NCBI GenBank assembly: GCA_036936625.1
Contig: JAUPFT010000022.1
Span: 16,300,103-16,364,102, forward strand
Reading direction: 5' to 3'
DNA: 64,000 bases
Origin: Parnassius smintheus behrii
Taxonomy: Eukaryota > Arthropoda > Insecta > Lepidoptera > Papilionidae
Below, piece by piece: positions 50,233 to 59,869 of the stretch. The translations under genes and the position numbers were made by a program. Below the pieces are notes generated by a model. That model did not search any database. It saw nothing but the letters and a program-made list of their open reading frames with translations, and had not been told where the DNA came from. Positions within the stretch are counted from its first letter, which is position 1. Every line of letters starts with the position of its first letter.

Positions 50233-53085
50233 TTAAAAAAGAGGTCCTTTAGGCAAGGTTCCGAAGATACTGGCAGCGTTTCCCCGTTGAATAGCTAGAC
50301 TAATTCTTTGTCCGAGGTAACTGCCAGCTCTTCGGTCTCCTGTGACGTCGATTAACCTTTTTGCTATTTCCTTAAAAAGGCTTATAGCGCTAGGACCCCA
50401 CGGACCAAGGGTCTCGACACCGAAAGGGACAAAAATATATTCGGAGCCTAGACCCCTGTATTTGCAAACTTTAGCCTTTTCTGCCGCTTCACAAGCCGCA
50501 CCAGCTCTGTTGTTGGTTCCACGTAGATGGGAAGGGGCCAGCGTGTCTGAACAGGTTGCATCCCATACCAGCACCCGGCCCATCCTCCATGGAATCAAAC
50601 TCATACCGTCCGGTCTCTTGCCATCGTCTCTTGCAATACCAGACGGCTCAAGTAGACTTGGCACGTTGACGGTGGCAAGAGACCGGCGTATGATATCGTT
50701 AAGTGCTGCATGTCTCGAGAAGCGACCTGCACTTTTTTGGCATGATAGCCCGTGATATCCTAGCTTGTCGACGTCACTGCCACACGGACATTTATGAGGA
50801 GCGCAGACCGGAACCCCAAGCCGTAGACAGGTTGCGATTCGGAGCGTGTCAGGCTCAAGAAATGTTCCTGTATTTGACGAAGGATACGCGTGAAGCCAGT
50901 AGCCGGCCTCACGCGTACCCACGGCCAAAAGCCTAGCACGCGCCGAACCTGTACTAAAGCTCAAAAGATTGTCATAAGTCAATTTGCAGTTTATGTCGTC
51001 CCAGCTCCTCTGTGAATTTAGAGGAAATTGAAAATTTTGACCAGGGCATGTAATTAAGAAAGCGTTTCTAGCTTCTTCCAGGCCAGCAATCTCAAAGTTT
51101 GAAGGGGATGCCCTTAAAATTTTACTTATGAGATTTGCTGAACTGTGGACAGAAGATAGGAAGGCTGGTAAAGAGACACTGGAAATTTTGCGAATTCCTA
51201 AACCACCATAACGGATGGGTAGGGATGCTTGGGTCCAAGATGGTTCGTTCATGTGTATATTAAGAATCGATTCTAAACTTATTTTGATTAAGTTGTCCAC
51301 TTGTGTCAAAAGGTCTGGGTGATTCCAAAAGGAGCAGCAACGGAGCACATACGTAAATTTCGGGACAAAAAGGCAAGATTTTAAAATGCAAAGTGCATAA
51401 TGTGGACTAATTTCAAGGAGACGGTCAGCAGAATTTTGAAATTTAGCAATTGAATTATTAATATATTCAGAAATAGATTCGTTAAAAATTGGAGAACCTA
51501 AAAGGTAAAGGGAATTACTGTTAACTATTTTAATATTTGGTGCCAAAGTATTAAATTTGTGTTTTACGTCATTTAAATTTAAGTTGCAGTTATTTATAAA
51601 AAGTTCGCATTTGCTAAAGTTAAGCTCCAAACCAATGGCTTCAAATTTATTTTTGATTGAAAAAAGGTCAGAAAATACAGTTTCCATATCACCTCCTAAG
51701 GTTCCGTCATCCAGATACCAAATATTGAATTTAGAATTTAAACTTTTGATTATGGGATTTATAGCCAAACTAAAAATTGCTGGTCCAAGGGGATCACCTT
51801 GTTGACAACCTACTTCCGAGGATAATTCATTAGATCGATATAACAATTTTGTTGGGTCAGCGTAACTGAGAAGAAGATAATTGTATATTTCGGGTATATG
51901 TTGATTTATTTCAGTCAGTAGGGTCCCCCTATTTACCGAATTGAAAGCATTTTTGACATCAATTTTGAGCAACACGTCAGGATGTCCATATGTTAGGAAA
52001 GAACGTAGGGCATGGACGGCTGCCTCACACCCTCCTTTTACACCGAAGCCTAACTGTACGGGTTCAAATTCCGAATTTAATTTCTGTAAAATATGTCGAA
52101 CAGCAATTTTGGAGGCCAGGCGTCGTAGTGTTGATCCAACAGCAATTGGTCTCACCCCTCCGTCCTTTTTGGTGAGAGCAATGAGGTTCGCGCCGAAAAG
52201 AATTGGAACAATTTCTGGATTGACATTACCGGAATACATAAAGTTAATTAATTTAGTGATTGAATTTACAAGTTGCTCACCCGCATCACCCACAGAATGC
52301 GATGTTAAGTCTTTCAAATGTTGCGGTGAGATTCCATCCAAACCTGCAGCCGAACCTGGTTTAAAAGATAAAATGGCATCCGTTACATCTTTGTTTTGAA
52401 TTTGAAGGCATGCTTGCCCTACTGTTGGTCGGTCGAAAAAATATGGGTTTACTGGAGCTAGAGGATGTTTTGACCGTAAGGCCTGAAGGGTGTCAGGGGT
52501 ATCTGGTGAAAGTACCTCGTTTGAGAACAAAAGGCGAGCGGCACCTTTGAGATCTCCGTCACAGATTTTGTTTTCGATTAGTTTGTTGCGATTACGAGGG
52601 GCATCATGTTTGATTAGAGGTGCGGGAGAAGGTGAGGAGCTGACAGTACAGTTATTTTTAATCTTTTGTGTCAAGGATAAATTTGGTTTATCAGTTTTTG
52701 TTATATGTAGTGTGCTGTATGAAAATAAAAATAGGTTCTGCCAGTCTTGAGTACAATTGCTTATGTAACATTTCTGGATTAATTGTGACAAATGTGTAGC
52801 AACGGTTATTCGAGCTCCTCGAGGGATTCTTTTAACTGTCTGTATACTATTTTTCAAATGGCTAAGATATGTGTGGAAAGGAGTTGGAAAGTTGTCTGCA
52901 AAAGTAGGCGTATTTGGAATAAAAGGGTGTATGTCTAAAGGTGAACTGTTTTGGCTAATACATTTCCTGTGTGTTTTTGTAGTGTGTATGTTGAGGCCTT
53001 TTAAAGATTTGAATGACTTGTTGCACTGTGTACATATAAGTGTTGCGTTTGCCGTGTCATCACTAGATTGGGTTACGGACTGCAT
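50233..53085 (-). CDS. Non-LTR retrotransposon polyprotein: C2H2 finger, RT, restriction-like nuclease
   Basis: 950 residues with no lesion. An N-terminal C2H2 finger (C18, C21, H34, H39) for nucleic-acid binding. RT from about 230-480: 'FKPGSAAGLDGISPQHLKDL', 'PIAVGSTLRRLASKI', 'LLKIDVKNAFNSVNR' (D376), 'CQQGDPLGPAIFSL' (428-441) and 'WYLDDGTLGG' (YLDD 457-460). C-terminal zinc knuckle C766-x-C768-x9-H778-x3-C782, then 'KRPDGMSL' ... 'VLVWDATCSDT', a PD-(D/E)xK-like arrangement (D825, D842) as in elements with a restriction-like endonuclease (R2, R4, NeSL and relatives). No apurinic endonuclease. Which clade it belongs to is not decided. An intact frame suggests recent activity. The usual size for one-ORF RLE elements is about 1000 residues. 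Confidence 0.85.
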   Translation of the reverse strand: MQSVTQSSDDTANATLICTQCNKSFKSLKGLNIHTTKTHRKCISQNSSPLDIHPFIPNTPTFADNFPTPFHTYLSHLKNSIQTVKRIPRGARITVATHLSQLIQKCYISNCTQDWQNLFLFSYSTLHITKTDKPNLSLTQKIKNNCTVSSSPSPAPLIKHDAPRNRNKLIENKICDGDLKGAARLLFSNEVLSPDTPDTLQALRSKHPLAPVNPYFFDRPTVGQACLQIQNKDVTDAILSFKPGSAAGLDGISPQHLKDLTSHSVGDAGEQLVNSITKLINFMYSGNVNPEIVPILFGANLIALTKKDGGVRPIAVGSTLRRLASKIAVRHILQKLNSEFEPVQLGFGVKGGCEAAVHALRSFLTYGHPDVLLKIDVKNAFNSVNRGTLLTEINQHIPEIYNYLLLSYADPTKLLYRSNELSSEVGCQQGDPLGPAIFSLAINPIIKSLNSKFNIWYLDDGTLGGDMETVFSDLFSIKNKFEAIGLELNFSKCELFINNCNLNLNDVKHKFNTLAPNIKIVNSNSLYLLGSPIFNESISEYINNSIAKFQNSADRLLEISPHYALCILKSCLFVPKFTYVLRCCSFWNHPDLLTQVDNLIKISLESILNIHMNEPSWTQASLPIRYGGLGIRKISSVSLPAFLSSVHSSANLISKILRASPSNFEIAGLEEARNAFLITCPGQNFQFPLNSQRSWDDINCKLTYDNLLSFSTGSARARLLAVGTREAGYWLHAYPSSNTGTFLEPDTLRIATCLRLGVPVCAPHKCPCGSDVDKLGYHGLSCQKSAGRFSRHAALNDIIRRSLATVNVPSLLEPSGIARDDGKRPDGMSLIPWRMGRVLVWDATCSDTLAPSHLRGTNNRAGAACEAAEKAKVCKYRGLGSEYIFVPFGVETLGPWGPSAISLFKEIAKRLIDVTGDRRAGSYLGQRISLAIQRGNAASIFGTLPKGPLF

Positions 53086-54768
53086 TCACAACAGTTAAAT
53101 ACAATAACAAAAAAGAATAACTTAAAACAATTTAAAAAAAACACAATAAAGTAACTTAACAATTACACTGAAGATATAAAAAAGTCAAAGTCAAAATATG
53201 AAGGCTGCTTGTCTTGGTAACAAGACGCATGCGTCGTTACGTAGGTGCGTCACAGGACGGTTCTGCAATTGGAAGCTGCAGTGTAAGAGATCCACGAACG
53301 TATGGCGTCGCTAGAACAAACGATGGCGGCCTTAGCAACCGTGTCTTGAAGTTATCATACGCGGACTAGAACTTTTCAAATACTGAACAGGTACTGTAGT
53401 GGGAACAAAAACAAAATCCTCATGCGCAAATATGAAAAATATCCCGACAAACTCTTATGTGGCTTTGCGGTACGATAGCTCTTCATCAGTCAATCAAATA
53501 TATAGTATTTCAGAAATCCTTTCTTGCGAATTGTTTTGTTACATTTGGCATATTATGTCACAATCATGAAAAATTTTTATGTCTCGTAGTTAATTTCAGA
53601 TATTATATAAACCACTGTTATACTTTTTAAATCTATGACAACAATAAAAATTTCCTTTGTGCACTAAAATTTTACAATTAAAATGTATAGTTATTTTTAT
53701 TAAAATATTTAGACAAAATAAACATAGTTGACACCTGTCTATTTTCTTTTTCATATTTTTAATCACAATTCATTCATTTTTAATCACAAATTCAAAGTCC
53801 AAACTTCTTAAATATTTAACACAGAAAGTTAAAACAATGTTTCCCACTTGAATTTATACATATGTTAACTAATACAATAGTTTAATTTACATTTTCTCTA
53901 TTTATTTCACTATTTAAAACACTTTTAAATTTCTTATACAAAACTATCATTATTTCACTTATACACAGGAATTTTCACATAAAAATAACACAGAATTCAC
54001 CTTTTTAGCACGTACAATCAACCTGAAATGTTTTACAAGTAAATTGCTGAAATTACAAACATTTTAAATTTTTACATATTCGGCCTCCTAAGGGCGTGGC
54101 CAGCGTGCTTCCGTGAACTCATACTATTTGAACAACTAACTTTGCACGGCTCTCGGCTATCAGAAAAAATGAAAGTCTGAAATACACTAATTTTAACAAT
54201 ATTATGTAAATAAGTGCTTCTACATAATTTTCGAACTGTAGGAAACTATCTCTGATAGGATTCTTATCAGTTATCATGTTTCTTATCAGATAACAATACA
54301 AGTGAATGTTCTCATTAATCAATCATAACAAATAGGCATTTGTTTTCGTGCAAAACGTATCATACTTATACAAGACAATACTTATGCAATTAATTTCCGT
54401 TAATTCTGTTTATGCACAGAGTGATCATCTCGACCGGGGAACAAATCCGATCTCTAACTTCACTTTAATATTCCTTTGAATTTACATTGTTGGAAAGACG
54501 ATTTCAACCGGGGAACAAATCCGGTAACATAATTTATATCATAAATTCCCTATATGAATTTATTGAAAGATATTACTCAGAAAACAGTAAACTAGTCCGG
54601 CCTGGGAGTCGAACCCAAGACCTTTATATCATTAATTCGACATTTCTTTAAGATTTAACTAAGCATTTTCTTATCAGAACATTTCTATTGGACAATAAGT
54701 CTTTGAAAAGTTATTCGTCATCGGTTGACTTAATAAACTGAAACATTCTTATAGGCGCGTCACCAACA
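53086..54768 (-). other. Non-coding right arm (5' side of the LINE)
   Basis: Contains a perfect pol III B box on the minus strand, 'ggttcgactcc' (54615-54605), and a 17-bp direct repeat 'accggggaacaaatccg' (54433-54449 and 54507-54523). Several 'cttatcag' repeats occur near 54255-54295. No coding sequence. Confidence 0.55.
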
Positions 54769-54960
54769 GGGAGCTACCCTAATAAAACATTTTTTTCCAA
54801 TTTTTATTTTACCACTTTGTCGGCGTGATCGATACACATACTGGTACCAAATTTCAGCTTTCTAGTGCTAACGGTCACAGAGATTAAGCGAGGACGGACA
54901 GACGGACAGACAGACATGGCGAAACTATAAGGGTTCCTAGTTGACTACGGAACCCTAAAC
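54769..54960 (+). repeat. Lepidopteran repeat, right half (split)
   Basis: 'ctaccctaataaaacatttt', 'accaaatttcagctttctag', a (GACG)n-like run 'gacggacagacggacagac', and the end hairpin 'agggttcc' (54930-54937) / 'ggaaccct' (54949-54956). Confidence 0.75.
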
Positions 54961-55962
54961 ATGGGCATAACAGTTGCAACATTTTTGTCATTAAATGAGA
55001 TCGTTTCTTGTATTAAATTTTTTAAAAACACCTTGGTTTATTTATACTACGTTGCACAAGACACACAATATCTAGACTCGGTTAAATTACTTATAGCCCA
55101 CATTTGGTCCTGTATATAACATATTCTTATATATCTTTGAAAGCAGAGTGATAAAGTAGACGTTTATAAGTGACGTTAATGGTTTTGGAGAAAAAAGAGT
55201 GGTTTGTAAAGATTTTGTACAGGCGTTGTATATAACTTCGAGTTATAAATATCCTTCGAAAGCGCTTCAATTGTGTTATAAATATTGCATATATGCACTC
55301 AAGACAATATTTATTAGTACTATACAGTCTACAATTTTAAAATAGATATACAATGAGAATCTTAATAGTTACTTTACCGTATTGTAGAATTATAGCTTGA
55401 CAGAAGCACCAAAGCGGTAATTTCTTAAATATGACTTGTAAATATAGCCACTGTTTGCAGTAGGCATGTTAAAAATATTTTACACGGCTATAAGAGTTTT
55501 TAATCTATCATATCATATTTAATCTATCACCATTAATACAGTCTACACAAATTAAAGTTTATACAAGACCATTAATAAATTCACGAATTGTTAAGTATTT
55601 TATAATGCGCGTGTTAATAAATTTATTTAAAATACTAACGAACCCAAAATAATTTCGATAGATATAATGTTGTTATGTGATTTTGTACCTCAAATTAAGT
55701 AAAAATACCGCACTGATTGGTGATTTCAGACATAAAGTAAATATTACGAGAGTCATACTATTTCTAAAACCATTATAATCGATATAATATACGTTTAAGG
55801 TGTTTTGTAAAAAGTTGCCATTACATAATATTTGAATTATGGGTGTCAATAAAATAATCAGTTTTCTTATGTTAGGGAGCATAATTTCCACAATAAACAA
55901 ACCCTTTTGCATTTGATGCCCTCATAAATTCACCACAAGCTCCAATGACTCAATAGTGGTAG
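54961..55962. other. AT-rich, nothing firmly recognised
   Basis: The phrase at 55046-55110 resembles 34603-34668. A 79-residue minus-strand frame (55673-55912) has no recognised domain. Confidence 0.45.
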
Positions 55963-56232
55963 AGCCATGTTGCAGTCAGTTTAGTAGTATAGTCGTAGCA
56001 CGAATAACTTTGCTCAACCAAGGAGGGACCACGCTCTCACAGAATAAAATAGTAGCTTAATGCTGCTGTGTTTTGTATGCTTAGTGTAGAGAACTGAAAA
56101 CCCTTTTTACTGAAAACGAGGCATTCCATCTTAGTCCTCACGGGTGACAACGGATTTGCATTTTGATTCGTAATCGTATATATTCGTATTCGTATTTGGT
56201 AACTGTGTGCTTTTTTGTCACCTTAATCCATA
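55963..56232 (+). repeat. SINE family A, near-complete
   Basis: 'tggtagagccatgttgcag' to 'ttttgtcaccttaatccata' plus poly-A, with a small internal deletion after 'cacagaata'. High similarity to 16132-16454. Confidence 0.85.
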
Positions 56233-56780
56233 AAAAAATTGAAAAGAAATTGCAGAATCAAACTTAAAATTTAATTAAAGCAATTTAGTAAAATAAATTG
56301 CAACAAAATTCACAGGTTTCACGGGAGGGTGATTTAGCTTAGGCATTCTTCGTATACAAGTGAAATTAAATCATTATATCTCACTTTATATTAATCTAAC
56401 TTTTTATATATTTACAACCATAACACATCACGATCTATTTGAAATAATATTTGTCATTTTGTGGTGTAAATATAATTCCTTTATTACCTTTAAGATGTTT
56501 TAAGCTTTAGTTACAGTTGCGTTGCAATCATGTTCAAATTCTGTAAAGCTGGCCTAAAAACTTCTTGTACATGTTTGAGCTCCGAAAAATCACATTTCAC
56601 GCACCTTTGTATCACTTTACAAGCTCACTTTGCAACTATCGTACCGCTGTTCGCATCGTATCGCTGGAGCCCGTATAAAGTGGGCCTTTTTCAGTGGCAT
56701 AGAAGCGATTTAGAAGTTCTATATTGCTACTGTTATGAACTTAGTTGCACTTAGTTATGAAGCTAAAGACATAACACTTG
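56233..56780. other. Unassigned
   Basis: A 74-residue frame (56530-56754) with several cysteines has no recognised domain. Nothing else. Confidence 0.45.
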
Positions 56781-57697
56781 CGTGCTACTTGGAATGTGCA
56801 TTGCCATCGCTGCATGCTTTCCAATTACCTTCAGTAGACTTTAATGAGCTTCTTCATCATCAGGTCGTAATAGTCCTCTGATAAGAATGTCATCCTTCCA
56901 TTATATTGAGGATCTGTCTAAATCACCACGCTTTGCAAGTACGATCAAAGTACTAGATTTCTAAACCACCCATGATACTTCCCATCGCCGTTAATGGTAT
57001 TTTAAAATTAAAATAAAAAAAACTGATTTGACAAACCTTTATAGTTTTACAGTTTTACTTACATAGCTAGTACAGTCCACTGTGTCCATACATATCAGTA
57101 TAATACATTTTTTTTCTCTTATCAGTTCGATGTAAATAGAGGAATGACTGAACATTCAATAAATATCACATTAACCCGCCTCCTGACGTTGCGGATGTGC
57201 TTCATTAATTTTGTTTTACACAAACAAAGTCACTTAGGACATGACAGGAATGTGGAATATGAATATGCTTGCCGGGCTTACCGAAAAATATAAAGTAAAT
57301 AAATGTAAACACAGAGATGAAAATGGCTACAATCGATAGCGTACATAATGTAATAAAATCGTGGCCGTCCACATACAATTTTTAAAAGAAATAGGTACTA
57401 GATCTTTTGACTCTCAAGCTGATTGATAAACATAGCGCATTTCGTTCTTGCACTTGTTCCCGAAACTGTTTGTGGCTTTCTGGGTCTAAAAAGTCTAATA
57501 TTATACTAAATTAATTGAAATGGATCTAATAAAGTTAATATATGATGCCATTATGTATACGTTTTAACATTTAAAATTAATAAATTAAAATGTATTTTAT
57601 TGATTGAAATTAAACTGTTGATGCTAGTTCACAATATATTATAATATCCTTCCATCGATCCATTTTAGCTTATAAAATTCCATTGCTGAACATAGCC

Positions 57698-57759
57698 CCC
57701 CCCCCCCACGAGCACAAAAAGTCTACTTAATTGGAAGGGGAGGCTGTGTCCCAGAGATA

Positions 57760-57849
<90 letters not shown>

Positions 57850-57990
57850 CGGTTAAGAATGAAAACAAAGATGCGTTGAGAACTAAGATGGTAGACCTAG
57901 TTTCCAAGCATGAGTGTCTTCGGTTCTAGACACTCATCATACGAAACATAGCATTAAGCTGCTACTTTAAGCTGTTATTATTTGACACAT
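57698..57990 (-). repeat. SINE family A copy with an internal (TA)n expansion
   Basis: 'gagcacaaaaagtctactta' and 'ctaagatggtagacctagtt' match in reverse. A long (TA)n tract (57765-57846) has grown between them. Paralogous to 44372-44580. Confidence 0.75.
57765..57846. repeat. (TA)n microsatellite
   Basis: About 41 TA units, inside a SINE A copy; the paralogous SINE lacks it ('acacctatatcaatcttcg'). Confidence 0.97.
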
Positions 57991-58184
57991 CTTTATAATA
58001 TATTTTACTGTTAATGTAGGTGTCTATTAGGTGCAGCACATGCTCAACATCAGGTGAACTGTGTTCTCGATAGCACAATAAAAAAATATTTGGTTCTTTG
58101 TTTTTAAAAATAGTTTACATGCTAATGACATTATTTAGAAAGGGGTCTTGAATTAACAAAAAAAATTATGACATAGTTGTTAGT

Positions 58185-58530
58185 AAAGTAAAGTAGTAAT
58201 GTTACAGCCTATATACGTTCCACTGCTGGGCATTGGCCTCCCCTCATTTCTGAGAGGGTTTTAGGGCAAGGAAGTGTCCGCCGCACTGTCCCAATGCGTA
58301 TAGGAAAACTTCAAATATCTTCGAAATATTTTTTCCTTATTCCTCAGACATGCAGTTTTCTTCAACGATGTTTTCCTTCACCGCCGAGCACGTAGTAAAT
58401 CGGCACGCACGGTGCGGTAATTGCAATTAACAATTTAATTGGTGCCGACGGGGAACGAGCCCCGGTTACTCACGTTCTGTTATATTTACAGCGAGCGGTA
58501 ACCATCTGAGCTACCACGACTCATAATTGT
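58185..58530 (-). repeat. SINE family B copy (paralogous to 44720-45060)
   Basis: Reverse copy with 'gttacagcctatatacgtt' at one end and the tRNA-like head ending 'tctgagctaccacgactc'. Preceded by 'gtaaagtaaagtag'. Confidence 0.85.
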
Positions 58531-58639
58531 TAATTTCTTATAAATTGTTTGCTTAAAAATCTCACTTACTGAGGTTAGCCTTGTACGTACGCCAATGCAC
58601 ATTGCGAGCAGTTTTATCTTAACAGGAATTATTCTTCCG

Positions 58640-58705
58640 AGTTGTTGCGAAGCCGTTTAAACTTTATAACGATACCTCCTCCGATCTGATTACAGTATAG
58701 AACAT
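58640..58705. other. 66-bp block conserved between duplicates (B copy)
   Basis: See 45200-45265. Confidence 0.65.
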
Positions 58706-59106
58706 TGCGAGGGATTTTATAACTAATTTAACAGATTGTATTGATTCGGTTAATTTTAACTTTAGCCCATTGTTCTGGGACTTATAGGTCCATGCTTTTG
58801 TGGGATTTATATCAAATAGAATGTGCCTACTAGTAAAATTGTGAAAGGATTAGAAATTTTAAACAAATTGCGTTATAACTACATGTAACGTTAATTCATA
58901 TAATAAAAATAACGTTAATGTTAATTTTTATCATTATGAAGCTTTTACCATTTTATGTGCGAAGTAATGCTTTAAATCAGAACGATATAAATTACTATAT
59001 AATCCATTCTTAAAATTTTACTAAAAATTTCATAGGTGTGCGGCGAGTCGGTACCCTATGGTTTCTTCATTAATAATAGATTCGCCGGCTTATTGAATGA
59101 ACTTTT

Positions 59107-59396
59107 TTTTTAGGATAGGGTAACGAACGAGCACATTGTTCACCTGATGGTAAGTGGTTGATGTGACCCAATGCCATCTACAACTATCCTCGATTACGAA
59201 TCAAAATGCGAATGCGTTGTCACCCGTGAGGACTAAGATGGTATGCCTCGTTTCCAGTAAAAGGGTCTCCGATTCTCTACACTCACCATAAGAAACACAG
59301 CAGCATTATGTTACTATTTTACGCTATTTTGCCCAGCCGAGCCAACCGATTCCTGCTACAACTATACTACTAATTTAACTGCAGCATGGCTCTACG
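59107..59396 (-). repeat. SINE family A, near-complete, private to unit B
   Basis: 'taggatagggtaacgaacga' to 'gcagcatggctctac' in reverse with T-run before it. Not seen at the paralogous place in unit A (about 47165). Confidence 0.85.
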
Positions 59397-59869
59397 TTAA
59401 AAATTCCTCATTGTCTTAACTCAATAATTCATTAAAAATAAAAAGGTTAGTTTTAAGCATTAATGAGCTCGTTCGATGATGTCTTCATATTTTACAAAAG
59501 ATCACAATTTTTTTTACACTGAAATATCTTACAGCCTTTAATTATACTCGCTCTCTATACCTTTCAAACAGGAGAACACCAGTGCAATACTGCTATTTGA
59601 TGGCAAAAATAGGTGGGGTTGTTATCCATCCAGACAGACGGAGAAAAGTAGTCCCTTCACTGAGTAGTTATAATGAAGATGATTGGATTTGTTGTTACTT
59701 ATTTTAGGATTTTATTTTGTTTTGTTACAAGAAAACAACCTCTCAGACTATATTCTATTAATGTTTCTACTTTAAGAAATTGTTAATTAAGTAGTTACCA
59801 TATTTTTTATGCCTAGCAGTCATAAATTAAATTTAAAACGAAAAAAAATTGTTTCGTGTAAATAAAATA

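Larger units (their letters stand above)
49385..54768 (-). mobile_element. 5.4-kb insertion carrying an RLE-type LINE, flanked by GGGAG
   Basis: Flanked by the 5-bp repeat 'gggag' (49380-49384 and 54769-54773) inside the split repeat. Its outermost bases are TG...CA. The central 50233-53085 is a LINE polyprotein. The outer 0.8 kb and 1.7 kb are non-coding. TG/CA ends with a 5-bp duplication are more typical of an LTR, so the LINE may itself be nested in a solo LTR; see the finding. Confidence 0.65.
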
